The notes beneath the pieces were generated by a model. It made no database searches. It had not been told where the DNA came from and saw nothing but the letters and a program-made list of their open reading frames with translations. From contig OX439050.1 in the NCBI GenBank assembly GCA_949317995.1, forward strand, positions 55,429,777-55,493,776: a stretch of 64,000 nt of DNA. Reading direction: 5' to 3'. Source of the stretch: Acholoe squamosa. Its lineage: Eukaryota > Annelida > Polychaeta > Phyllodocida > Polynoidae. A program made the translations under genes and the position numbers. Of the stretch, positions 48,070-58,570 are shown piece by piece (positions within the stretch are counted from its first letter, which is position 1; each line of letters begins with the position of its first letter).

Positions 48070-49238
48070 ACCATCCCAAGCTGTATGATGACGAGGAAGA
48101 GCCCACCCTCGATGAGAAGAAGATCTGGAACAATGTCAGGAGTGGATTCATGCACATGATTCCCAAATATCTGGAGGAGTGTAAGCGAAACACTCGTTAT
48201 TATAGCTGCCCTCCGTTCATTAACATGGATGGGGAGCAGGATGATGAAGAGTGGATAAGGTACACTCGTCAGGACTGGAATCCGAATTATTTTTATGTGA
48301 ACTGGGTCAAACAGACTATCGACAACCGGAATAAGGAGTATTACGATTTCGATGCCTACTGTAAGATCAAGTGGGCCATTGATAGTTGGGATAAGGATAC
48401 CAACACCACCTGTCCGTTTATTATCTGTGCTAGGGGAAGCGATGAACCCGAAAAGTTCAGCTCCCATATGAGATTCATCCGTCACATTGTTGAGGAACAT
48501 ATGCACCATCACCCAGTGTATATGTGTTATATGAATAAAGGTAGGAGTAGCGCCATCTGCTCGGGACTAACCACGTTCCGAAAGAGCGAGCTAGTCCGAC
48601 ATCTGAAGGATGAACACCAGATCGGTGTGAAATCAGCTCTGAAGGCAGCCTTAGATCTGCACAAACTTCTGATTGATAAGTGGGACTCCTGGAAGAAAAC
48701 CAACTTCCGGAGTCTGAATTCCAAAGTCAGTAGATTGTGTGAAGTTGAAACGCACGTCAACTCCAAACTGGAGACGGCGTTTCAGCTGAATTACACTCCG
48801 GGAAGGTTAAGGATTACCAATGAACAGTTCGGAGAAATGAGAGAGTACCGGGGCGACAGCGCCTATCGGGACTCCAGTAAGGCCACATCCGCAAAACGTA
48901 TGAAGCCACAGCCGGGTAAGATCTCATTCCGTGGGATCCAACGCCCGGCACCTGACCGTAGGGATCGCAGTCTGGAAGCATCGTCTCCTCTGTCTTCATT
49001 GAGAGGCGCTGCCCCACCTGTGTTCGATGTGAATAAGGATAAAGATAAGGACTTTCCGGAAATGGGACCATCCAGACCCTTAACCAACGGGGTAGGGAAC
49101 GGTCCACTGGTATCGGAAGGGGAACACCCAGGTCTGCATCATCTGGAAACCGTACTGTCGGAAACTGGGCTAAGCCAGCCCCACCACCCGTCAGAAATGG
49201 CAGGGGAGTCACAATCTCCACCCCCCAGGGAGATGTGA
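48009..49238 (+). CDS. Gag-position protein with two C2H2-like zinc fingers
   Basis: 409 codons from MASGSRDTTESDTWDW, the longest frame in the window. Residues 1-130 are acidic and Trp/Tyr-rich (NPNYFYVNWVKQ). At about 135-170 a first finger-like motif has CPFIIC, then FSSHMRFIRH and VEEHMHHH. At about 170-205 a second reads YMCYMNKGRSSAICSG, then RKSELVRHLKDEH. After about 270 comes a disordered Ser/Pro/Arg-rich tail. C2H2-like fingers suggest nucleic-acid binding, fitting a Gag-like packaging role, but they are not the CCHC knuckle of classical Gag, so the ORF could be captured host sequence. It ends at tga 49236-49238, and the next frame begins around the same bases. Confidence 0.6.
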   Translation: MASGSRDTTESDTWDWSTDIDHPKLYDDEEEPTLDEKKIWNNVRSGFMHMIPKYLEECKRNTRYYSCPPFINMDGEQDDEEWIRYTRQDWNPNYFYVNWVKQTIDNRNKEYYDFDAYCKIKWAIDSWDKDTNTTCPFIICARGSDEPEKFSSHMRFIRHIVEEHMHHHPVYMCYMNKGRSSAICSGLTTFRKSELVRHLKDEHQIGVKSALKAALDLHKLLIDKWDSWKKTNFRSLNSKVSRLCEVETHVNSKLETAFQLNYTPGRLRITNEQFGEMREYRGDSAYRDSSKATSAKRMKPQPGKISFRGIQRPAPDRRDRSLEASSPLSSLRGAAPPVFDVNKDKDKDFPEMGPSRPLTNGVGNGPLVSEGEHPGLHHLETVLSETGLSQPHHPSEMAGESQSPPPREM

Positions 49239-49801
49239 CAACCTCCTCTGTAGCATCCGGAAGCCTGTCTGAGAACCGCAGACGTCGGAAACACTCTGGA
49301 TCCTCAGACCATTCTGAACGCGAACCACTGCCTACGCGGAGTTCGTATATTCAGGACCCAGTCAACTATGACATTGTGAACATCTCTCCGGAAAGCTTTC
49401 AGATTCAAAAGAGCTGCATGATTGACTGGCAGAAACGCCATCATGCTATGTCCGTAGAATACCTGCAAAACGTTGTAGGCTCTGTGATGTATCTGACAGA
49501 ATCAGTCCAATCTCTGGAAATAAGTCGGATCGAATCAGAACGAGACATAGAACATAAGGAGAAAATGAAAGTATTGGAAGCCCAGGAGGCACGTCAGAAG
49601 AAAGCAGCCAAATTCTGGACTGTTGAGGTAGCTAAGGCCAGGAGTGAGGTGGACTTCCTGAATCAGAAGTTTTTTGAAGCCTTCGGAAAGAGACTGTCGG
49701 ATTGGGATGGCACTCGCCGTGAGGCCAAAGATATGATCGATGAACAGATTGCTCTGTATGGGTTGGAACCAGAAAAACCCAAAGATTCCGGAAGCAAATA
49801 A
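49235..49801 (+). CDS. Coiled-coil protein, second frame of the element
   Basis: 188 codons, open from the end of the previous frame; the first codon in the open stretch is GTG at 49235. The start is basic and Ser-rich (SENRRRRKHSGSSDHSERE). Residues about 80-150 form a charged helix (ESERDIEHKEKMKVLEAQEA, RQKKAAKF), then FWTVEVAKARSEVDFLNQKF. The C-terminal part is helical (GTRREAKDMIDEQIALYGLE). It is not a protease, RT or integrase. The overlap with the previous frame is the arrangement LTR elements often use for read-through or frameshift expression. Role unknown. Confidence 0.55.
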   Translation: MTTSSVASGSLSENRRRRKHSGSSDHSEREPLPTRSSYIQDPVNYDIVNISPESFQIQKSCMIDWQKRHHAMSVEYLQNVVGSVMYLTESVQSLEISRIESERDIEHKEKMKVLEAQEARQKKAAKFWTVEVAKARSEVDFLNQKFFEAFGKRLSDWDGTRREAKDMIDEQIALYGLEPEKPKDSGSK

Positions 49802-50853
49802 GTTTGATAAGATTGATCTGTAGAACTTTGTTTTTAATATGTTTAACACGAATCTGAATGGTATGATGAGTGCTGACACCTGGAATGGATACGAGGACTG
49901 GCAGCAGACGGTTACGATACGTAGGGCCCACTTATAAGCAGTTCAATACGACCGGAATGGACATTCCAGAACCTAGGAGATGGATGATCCTGTACTCAGA
50001 CTCTGAAAGGTCCTGAGAGGCCCTGAGCTAGTACCGTTACACAACTATATCGAGATGAGGGGACGGCCATGCATACGGAAGACTCCAAGGGTGATATGAA
50101 AACTACGTTACTACCTAATTCTATATGTTTGTACAGTTTCCTGCTTCACTGGTAGGTTACTATTTAATTAAACTACATATATCTGGCAATTGTTAAGACC
50201 AGATCGTTATCACCACTACGTGTTCAAGGTCGTATATGTGTTTTTTCCAGTGCTATAAATGTATAAAACTATTTAAAATGTTATTAATATTATTTACATA
50301 TCATACTTACCAAGATATCCTAGGTTATTCGTATAATACATGTATCCTAATTAGAATCTGTATTATAAATATCAGGTTCATAGCTAAAAATTCCTTCCAT
50401 TCCGAACCTAAGGGTTATATATGTTATTTATACCATCCCGTATGGGTTCAACACTAAAAATATGGTATCAACTTATTAATCTAGTTCGGATAGTCAATTA
50501 AATACTCCAGGTTAATATGGTATATACGGAAGCAGCTGTATTAAGTCTTCCATTTCTTGCTGTATAAACTATGATGGTTAACACCGTAAACGCTATATGT
50601 ACTGTGTAAATAATAACACTGAAACAAACATCTGATTAGATGTATTTATTACACTTATAATGTACATACTATGGTGTTAATGTGTTTATATAACCACATC
50701 AATACTCGTCATATTTCCATGTTTATACTTTTATGTAGAGTCAGACAACCTGTAAGCCAGCCGTGCGCCCTTTATATTATATTGTTGTTGTAAATACTAT
50801 AACTTAGTTTCTACCCATTATGTAACACCTTGTTATAGTCTTGGTGGGGGTAG
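49802..50853. other. Non-coding 3' part of the pol-less element
   Basis: About 1 kb of AT-rich sequence between the last frame and the right LTR where pol would be expected. No RT, RNase H or integrase motif on either strand. Ends in the purine tract ttggtgggggtag. Confidence 0.6.
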
Positions 50854-51272
50854 TGTAGGGGCACGGTTTAGTAGTAGTGTTTATGGCTTACGGGTTGCCT
50901 AGGTTCCGAGCGGAGTGGCCTTTCGGGTTGAGAGCCTGGTACGCCTGGTGGGCGGTGGCAGCACCACCCTCCGGGCTGCGTGGGTTAAACACGAGAGGTC
51001 GCCACCCAACCCCTGTGGCTATATAATAGTCGGGTCGGAACCTAGGACGAGGAGAATCCTACCGGATTCCCTAGGGATACCATCTGAACTTTACTGACTC
51101 CGAAGCCTTACCTGGTAGTCGTAAATCCGAGCTTTCCGAACAGTCCCTTTACCATACGGAATCTATTTAGCTCCCTGTAACTTAGGATACTGAATAAAGA
51201 CTTGTTGCCTTTTGAAACCGGATATCCTTGTATTCGTGATCCTTTCCGAACCATCAACGGTCATACATTACA
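50854..51272 (+). repeat. Right LTR of the pol-less element
   Basis: 419 bp from TGTAGGGGCACGG to CATTACA. 'gccacccaacccctgtggct' leads into the TATA box ctatataa near 51021-51028. AATAAA near 51194 followed by 'gacttgttgcc' marks the polyadenylation region. Aligns with the solo LTR at 40154-41088 over both halves. Confidence 0.8.
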
Positions 51273-51541
51273 GTATGATAGGGAAGATGATGTATTAGGT
51301 GAAACTATGCGTGGGGCCTATATATATTCGGTAGGGTATTTTCATTTTTTTTCAATCACTGCATCAATATTACAACAATGTATACATGTTGTCTCAAACA
51401 GCAAAATTCTCAATTTGAATGGGTAGAAAAGCAAGTTTATCTCTCGTGTTACGGAGATTTTTTAAATGCTTTATGGAGATCCTTTAGAACCAATTCTGAC
51501 AAATTGCTTTATGGTACTGTAGTGGTCAGCGGAAAATGTCA

Positions 51542-51613
51542 TGGAGAAACCGGGACTCGAACCCGGGACCCTCCAACTTCGAAGCGGAAGCTCTACCCCT
51601 GAGCTACTTCCCC
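51542..51613 (-). tRNA. tRNA-like gene, tRNA-Ala-like body with CGA anticodon (probable pseudogene)
   Basis: On the minus strand it reads GGGGAAG-TA-GCTC-AGGGGTA-GAGC, then the anticodon arm TCCGC TTCGAAG TTGGA, GGGTC, and the T arm CCGGG TTCGAGT CCCGG, then TTTCTCC-A: 72 nt. The acceptor stem pairs fully (two G-U), the D and T stems are perfect, and the A box (TAGCTCAGGGG) and B box (GGTTCGAGTCC) match the pol III consensus. The anticodon stem has one C/T mismatch. The loop gives anticodon CGA, but the short variable loop rules out a normal tRNA-Ser; the body resembles tRNA-Ala (GGGGAATTAGCTCA type). So it is a diverged tRNA, a tRNA pseudogene or the head of a SINE. Confidence 0.65.
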
Positions 51614-51618
51614 TGGCC

Positions 51619-52150
51619 TGACATTCTCTACCTTCCAACTACACATGGATCGGTATGATACGCACACTAGGGGGCAGTGATTACCTGGTACCGAGCTCTC
51701 TAGAGATCCCCCTCACAAGGTGGGACCACTCGGTATCTCCACCAAGTAAGGGGAATTACTGCCCCTACACTCCTCCCCATCAGCTTCAACCACCATCCAC
51801 TAGCACCCGGCATTCCCCCTCAATCCAGTTACCTGAGAGTTGAGGCTTTATCAAGCAGTGTTGGGGCACTCCTGACTTCCCAGTGGGTGTACTGGTACAA
51901 GTACCGGATTGGTCAAAGCGTCATCTGTATCATATCAGCCCAGTTCCCGAGTCCTCAATCCATGATTGCGTTAAGATACGGGATTCCCGTACCTGGCCCT
52001 GACATTCTCTACCTTCCAACTACACCTGGATCGGTATGATACACACACTAGGGGGCAGTGATTACCTGGTACCGAGCTCTCTAGAGATCCCCCTCACAAG
52101 GTGGGACCACTCGGTATCTCCACCAAGTACGGGGAATTTCTGCCCCTACA
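51619..52150 (-). mobile_element. Miniature LTR-type element (TRIM-like) next to the tRNA
   Basis: Two 151-bp direct repeats, 51619-51769 and 52000-52150, nearly identical, each TG...CA and starting TGTAGGGGCAG on the minus strand. They flank a 230-bp non-coding interior whose minus-strand end gatggggaggag is a purine tract directly before the second repeat. This is the layout of a terminal-repeat retrotransposon in miniature. The word cctggcc precedes both repeats on the plus strand, so the repeat may be slightly longer than the TG...CA part or the structure may partly be a tandem duplication. No clean target duplication. The high repeat identity suggests a recent origin. Confidence 0.65.
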
Positions 52151-52151
52151 C

Positions 52152-52208
52152 TACATCAGTTGCAATGCTAAAGTATAGGAGGTACAAACTCGGTCAACTG
52201 AATCGAGA
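52152..52208 (-). repeat. Inverted copy of 46145-46200
   Basis: 'tacatcagttgcaatgctaaagtataggagg' words here are the reverse complement of sequence at 46170-46201, with continued similarity to 'ctcaattcggttgagcgact'. The miniature element abuts this block. Confidence 0.7.
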
Positions 52209-55200
52209 TCTCTATCCCCCCCAGTGTGTGATATGTAGCTCAGCTGAGATATTCAGTAGCAGTGTGTATTCAATGGAATTATGCCAAAGAAATTATGGGG
52301 GATGTGTGAAAAAAACATTCTTAGAAATGACTTTGCCTTGATAACTCACTGCTAAGAGTAGGGGGCCATGGACTATTCATATGATTCAGAAACTGGGTTT
52401 CTCAAGATGTTCATGCAGTCTCCAGAGCTGCTTAAAGGGTCAACCAGGCAGTCCGCATACAGACAGAGTCCCTTTAATATTCTCTGTTCATATTCTGTGA
52501 TACATAGTTCAGTTTGCAGCTGTGGTTCCCATCTTTTTCCCTATATCTCATATCTAATGCAGCAGTTCTTCACAGATGATCAGCAGATTCTGTACCCGAG
52601 AGGACAGCATTAGTAGACCAATAGGGAGACCTCAGGGACATGCCCCACACCTAATACCATAGGAGACATTGATTTGTATGGTCACCTTGTCTCATCATAT
52701 ATAGACCCTTATTAGTCAATCCTAGATTTCAGGAAGCTTAAACTACTTGTTTGATCAGAAAAACCTCACCATGTTTCCACTGATCCAAAGAGTGTATGGC
52801 AGTATCTTAAGTTGTCAGTTAAGTAACAATCAGCCAGGTATATGATTTCATACAGTTGACTTTAGTACAGCTGCCCAGAGGACTAGTCACCACATATATA
52901 CCTAACCTCATATCAAAATGATGTTCAGGCCCCTCACCTGGGTAACCCTCATTAATGGCAAGGTCTATGAGATGAAACCTCCCTATACGTTTTCTCTACA
53001 GTCATCTCAGTTATTAGATCTATACCACATTGGAATATCCTATAATTCTCTGTATTTCCTAACCAGGTGACTATCTCACGGAGGACTGTCCCTAATTGAC
53101 CTGTAACTACTTTGAGAAATATCCATTATTTTTGTACATCTATGGGCTCCAGGCTGGAATGCCCGTCATAAATTTCATCCAATACATGTGTGGAAAATAT
53201 GGTCAGAGGAGGACAATGAAGCTCTCTTAAGTGGGTCTTTGAAATGGTTATGGAATTAGTACAATTAAACTGAAGTTGGTGGAATTCAGATTACACATAT
53301 AGCTATTGATTACACCTACACATTCGGGATGATCAAAGTGTAATTAGATTACAAATATAAAGTTGTTTTTGAAGTTAGCTGGCAATATCAATCAAGGCTC
53401 CTTTAAAGAAAGTATTTATTGAGCAATGAATAACATCTACCTTACATAGACAAGCCATTACATGGTTCTAGCATCCTGACACTACACAGAGCCATCTTTA
53501 TATCATGAAGTTAGAGGGTAGAGGTGTGCCTCTGAGGTTCCCAAGTAGTAAGCCTGTCCTCCTGATGACAGAATTTGGTACTGACTGCTAGAGGTGGAAT
53601 ATGATATGAGGTAATGTTGGAAAAGAGACATACCTGTAAGAAAGTCACAATCTGTCACTGACGTCTCGTGTCATGTCCTTTGTCACATGGTGCCTACCTA
53701 ATCATTTTTTTTCAGGCATACTCCAAACATGTAAAAAGGATCACAAGTTCACTCTCATTATAAGGGTTTTTAAGTATATACTATGAATAATTTATACTGC
53801 TGGTTTAACTGATTCCTAAGGTTTGGGATGACTTTAAATACAAAAAAGAATTGACATTTTCTTTTAAGTTTTTTTTAATTATGAAGTCATGTCATAAAAG
53901 GGAATTATCCAATCACATAGGTGGCAATATGGTGTATATGGCGATCCTGTAGTTGGTTGTTTAAATTTACAGCAGTCAACTTTCTTACTCACACTTTACT
54001 AAATTCCTATGGACTTAAATGAAGTTTCATTCGAGGGAAGTAAGTACTATTCTGATTACTTTTAGATGGTCAGATTACAACCTGGTACCCTTTAGCTATG
54101 CCTGATTCAAAGATGATTAAACTTCTGGGTTCTGCTCTCTGAATTAAAATGGATTAAAACCAGAGAGCATAATAGTCCAATGTACAGGAAGCCAGCTAAT
54201 GACATGGGAAGAACATTGATTTATTATACCTTAAATCTGCACTCCTTCTTAAGGAGGATGACTGCTGCAAACAACAAATTAATGAGATCAACTTTTTGTC
54301 TTAGACAGAAGGCCCTGGATAATGGGCACATATGTTGTCTCAGATTTACATCGGATCAAGTGACCATTTTTCGTGGGTAGAGCAGGGGGATAAAGAGCAT
54401 CAAGCTCTATGCAAATACCTTCAGGAACTGAAGGGGCTCCTGTTCATACTTATGCACTCCCAAGCCTCAGTTCATAATGAAACATATCAGTAACAATTCC
54501 TTCCAAAGGACTGTTTATTTAAAATTCTAATCTATTCAGGTATCAGAGACACAACGTGATGAACACAACCAATAATATGGTATCAGAATCATGTGTTAAT
54601 ACTAGGAATATCAAGCCATCTTTCCTATCAAGGTGTATGCTATCAATCATTCCTAGACCAGGCATTGTTATCTCTGCACATAATGTTACTAGAGAAGTTA
54701 TCTGTCTCACATAGATTTGTCAGATGTTACAAACTGAAGTACAGCAAAACAAGGCTGCAGTGGCACATGGTCGTTGAACAAGAAAGGGTTCACTGGAAGG
54801 ACTGTTGTTGGGAGTGTTGGGAGAATGATGCCATATTTCACATTGTGCATCATCTACCTTTTGAAGTATACACTGCTCAATGAATAGCATGATACATCAT
54901 GGTTGTGCCAATGGCTTTATTCTTGCTGCTTCAGGGGATGAACAGAGGAATTGATATTAGGATATTTATTCTCAAGATACAACCATTAATCTATTAAAAG
55001 TCATGCTTAAGATTGCTTAGTTCAATTGTTCATGGAGTTTGCTGTATTCCAGCTGTCTCACACTGATGATAAAACATGAAACAGGGTATCTTGAAAGGTT
55101 GGTCTGTGTGTGGTCAGACAATAGAGTAGAAATGACGTTTGTTCTACACGTGATGGATAAGTCCTATAATTAGTAGCTAAGTGCCAGTAGTTTATTTGCG

Positions 55201-56700
55201 TAGTGAGATTGATGGCACTGACGTATTTGTCTAATGTATTATGACTTCATGAATAAATGCTGTTTTAATAGTATATGTTCCAAGGGTATGTATTTGATGA
55301 CAATCTGTATGCATAGATACAAAAACATGACTGTACACTGTGTTACAATATAGATTTATCCCACGTCAACATAAAACTTACACAAGAGAGCCTGATTAGA
55401 AGTTGCAAAGAAAAAAAAGAGAATGGAATGGTCCACCTGCACTTTAGATGGATATCATCTATCCTCCCAAGACATGTGTTTTAGGGCAGTGTGGTAAATC
55501 ACCTGCATGTTTTAAGCTGGTGATATGCATTGGCTTGGTGATGGTAGTTGGGTAGATATATGATGGGTGAGTGGTTGATGTCAACAACTACACAGGATAA
55601 TTTATTCTCTGGTGGCCATCTTTATTCTTGTGATATTGTGGATCAGTGACTCGTATTTAGGCTGCCTACAATACAGAGGTAGCCAGGAGGTCATTTCACA
55701 ACATGGTACAGCTAGAAAGAACCACTACAACCAAGAACAACTTCAGCTGTACATAGCAGTTGACCAAATGGACTCCACTGTGTCTAGTGAAAATGCATTT
55801 AGCTCTATGGAGGTATATCTGGTGATGCTATGCTTGCTCTGTACAGCTAGGCTGTATTAGTAATATGGGACCCATACTTCTGGTGTGACTTGAATAGATC
55901 TGGTCACAGCATGTTTAGAAATGTCATCCCAAACATCAAGAGGGATGGGGGAGAAGGTTCATATCTATTAGTCAGCTAACAGATGAGAGCAAGGTGAATA
56001 TTTTACAGAATAATGATACAGATGATAGAAACATGAGAAGGGGAGCATTCTGAACATAGAGAAGTTGGGAGATAAAGGTAAAGGCCAGGAGGAATCATCA
56101 TATTTCAAAATCAGGGTAATTTCTAGACATTCATCTGGAACTGCATGGGGGAACTACAGGGCATTCCTAGTATAGATGTTAATAACCTTTGGTGAACCAG
56201 CAGACACAACCTCTATTGACATTCTCCACTCTTAGGTACAGCATGCAGCTGCATTCCAATATCTATATGGCTATTCACATCTATTTCCTTATATCCTATA
56301 TCTAATGCAGAGGGTCTCTGCAGATGGTGCCCGACCACCGCTCCCAAGAGAACAGTACTACCAGACTCATAGGAAGACCTTGGGAGCCCAGTCCATACCT
56401 AATACTGCATAAGACATTGAATGGCTTGGTCACCTTGTCTCACATTATCCAGACCATTACTAGTCACTGCCTTATTTCAAGTAGCTGGATGTTCCTCTCA
56501 AATCAGTTTTTCACTTTATCATGACAGCTTTGGTCATTTTATAAACTGATTATCTCCAGGAAAGTTTAGGATTTACTGCTATTTGATATCTCATTAAATA
56601 TTGTGTACACTATCTATAGTGTTGAGTGTAAAAGGTGAGGTCTTGATTTACCCACCTCAGCAAGATCGTAATGAGCATCTACAAGCTAAATTTAAGGACC
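52209..56700. repeat. B array, fourth part
   Basis: Block order as in the earlier parts: 52220-52350 ~ 30480-30560; 52540-52700 ~ 30790-30940; 52930-53050 ~ 27640-27760; 53150-53290 ~ 31010-31140; 53505-53640 ~ 28136-28270; 54300-54370 ~ 28910-28985; 54537-54760 ~ 32515-32740; 55211-55600 ~ 63236-63690; 55600-56650 ~ 39190-40120. No conserved coding frame between copies. Confidence 0.7.
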
Positions 56701-56701
56701 G

Positions 56702-57425
56702 TTTATACCATGGTTATCACGTTCTTGAACGATTTGACGGTGCCGGGAGCGGATAATGACGTTCGAATAGTACGCGCTAAGTGAACGGATGTTGACACTT
56801 GGATTGAAACAAGAAGACAGCAAGTTGACAGTGACCATTTTAATTCGATATTAAAAAAACTATAGCAATAACACCTTAATGCTTATAGAGGATGAAAGTA
56901 GACATTATATTCTAGCACCTACCTTTAATTCGCCATGATTTGACCTGTGTATGTAACAGGATTGAAGAAATAAAAATCGAATCGAGCGAAATTTTCGCCG
57001 TCATGTTGACTGCATAGCGCACGGATTGTTTACCGCGGCGAGACACACGTTGTCACGTTGGCATATGCTCTAAGGGTATTCTGGCTGTCGCGCGCAGTCC
57101 TTACCAGCGGTTCTACTATGAAAATGCCTGTAGGACACACGCCGAGGTAACACTTTGCGTCCAGACAGTCCTGTCGTCTCGCGATGAAACCAAGATGGCG
57201 GAGGAGTTTGAACAAGACGTATCGCTTGGATTTTTATTTCTTCATTTTATAAGGTAATTACTTAAGAAAATGGAGGAAACCCTGGTATAAAAGCCATACA
57301 TAACAAATAGAGGTTCACTCGTTGATTCTAGGGGCTATAGATAAGAAGACACTCGGCCTACGGCCTCGTGCTTCTTATCTGCCCCTATAATCAACTCGTG
57401 AACCTCTATTTGTTATTTATGCCTT
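56702..57425. mobile_element. TIR element with palindromic tail, copy 2
   Basis: TIRs TTTATACCATGGTTA (56702-56716) and AAACCCTGGTATAAA (57277-57291). Just after it lies a palindrome with arms 57297-57358 and 57361-57418 and a centre CGGCCTACGGCCTCG. It sits after 'tttaaggacc', the same word that in the paralogous block at 41096-41107 runs on uninterrupted. Shared with 24221-24908: CGAATCGAGCGA, GAAACCAAGATGGCGGAGGA, the TIR-then-palindrome order, and arm words ACTCGTTG / CAACTCGTG. GC-rich, CpG-containing interior. No transposase. Confidence 0.75.
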
Positions 57426-57992
57426 TAATATTTAATGATGGCCATGACACTATATCAAAAAAGGTATTATTGGATCGCTGGTTATAGAATCCAAACTTTT
57501 GACTTCATCAGTCTAGAGTACCCTTAGGGTACCAGATGAAGCAAAATGTCCAACCTATGAAGTAGTGAGGAAAGTCTGAGTTAAATCAAATTTTCTCTTA
57601 GGTTATACTCAATTTAATGTTTTCATTGATTGAACTATCATAAAGACTCTCAATGTCGCATGTATATCAAAAATCGATGTGCAATTTATTAGAATGAAAA
57701 TATTAATACACATAATCTAGATTAAACTTAGAAACAAGAAGCACATGAACTTAGAGAAATTCGCCATTGTTTTCTGCTGAAACGGAGTATCAGAATAAGA
57801 TATGTACAGGAAAATGCTGATTAGTTGATATGGAACTAGAAAGAATGTATGAAAAGACTATTCCTCCTCAAATACCAAATGAAAATCACTTGAAATAGTC
57901 GAGAAATTTAAGGCTGAACTTTTGAAGTGGACACCTCAGAGAATATCTGCTTGGAGATTAGTGTTGTTGCACTTTTTTGCAGCACAATCATG

Positions 57993-58062
57993 TCACTAAG
58001 TACCGTCACATCACTAGGTAACGTCACGTCACTAGGTAACATCACGTCACTAGGTAACGTCA
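57993..58062. repeat. Minisatellite, 18-bp unit
   Basis: About four units of 'tcactaggtaacgtcacg', with small changes in the first unit (taagtaccgtcaca). Confidence 0.92.
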
Positions 58063-58263
58063 GTTTATAGTTCAAGACTTAGTTAATAGTGCATCCTTCA
58101 CTACCCCTGGCCAAAATCACCTTCAAAAAATCGTTTATGGATGAGTATGTCAATAATCCATGTCAATAATCCTTTATGAACTTTAGCACATGGCTAAATG
58201 TTTGTACGGTGTACCCCTGTTCTATACTCCACTGTCTCCAAGCCTTGTAATGTATTGATGCTA

Positions 58264-58570
58264 CAAATCCCCCCCCCTGGAAATCTCCCCCCCAGGAAAT
58301 CTCACCTGTAGGAATCCCCCCCACCTATCAGGTTTTACCACAGTGATCCTTTACCTCACCCTCACCTGTCACTCTTACTATGTCTATCTCTATCCATATC
58401 CCTAACCCTATCCATTTCCCTAACCCTTACCCTAATCCTAACTCGGAAACATTCTCTATAGATTTATCTTATATATAAAATAGAGAAATCAAACACAAGG
58501 TGTTGAGTGGAAAAAGGGGGGGGGGGATTCCAGGGGGAGATTTCCAGAGTGGGAGAATTTCGGAGGGAAG
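58264..58570. repeat. C-rich inverted repeat, possible MITE
   Basis: 'ccccctggaaatctcccccc' at 58272 faces 'gattccagggggagatttcc' near 58527, and the word recurs at 60310-60375 ('ggaaatctccccctggaaaa'). The C5-C9 runs could form G-quadruplexes on the opposite strand. Confidence 0.6.

Larger units (their letters stand above)
47499..51272 (+). mobile_element. LTR retroelement without pol, carrying zinc-finger-like ORFs
   Basis: Left LTR 47499-47684 (TGTAGAGGCA...CATTACA) and right LTR 50854-51272 (TGTAGGGGCA...CATTACA). A purine tract (ttggtgggggtag, 50841-50853) stands directly before the right LTR. The internal region holds three open frames (47764-49801) and about 1 kb of non-coding DNA; I find no protease, reverse transcriptase or integrase. 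The two LTRs differ strongly in length, and no matching target duplication is visible. It is therefore an incomplete or recombined, non-autonomous element. Right LTR, solo LTR (40154) and the miniature element (51619) share the TGTAGGGGCA start. The GC-richer, long open frames contrast with the flanks. Ty3/gypsy-like ends; moderate age. Confidence 0.7.
57426..58570. other. Spacer with minisatellite and C-rich inverted repeat
   Basis: No gene. Holds the 18-bp minisatellite (57993-58062), a C-rich inverted repeat (58264-58570) and between its arms several CCCTAA-like words (58390-58440, 'ccctaaccctatccatttcc'), an interrupted telomere-type run. Confidence 0.5.

Noticed and set aside
48021-48512. 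163-residue minus-strand ORF opposite the zinc-finger frame
   Set aside because: Shadow of the 409-codon plus-strand frame; no motif of its own.
58390-58440. Possible interstitial telomere
   Set aside because: Only a few imperfect CCCTAA-like words inside a C-rich repeat; too degenerate to call.
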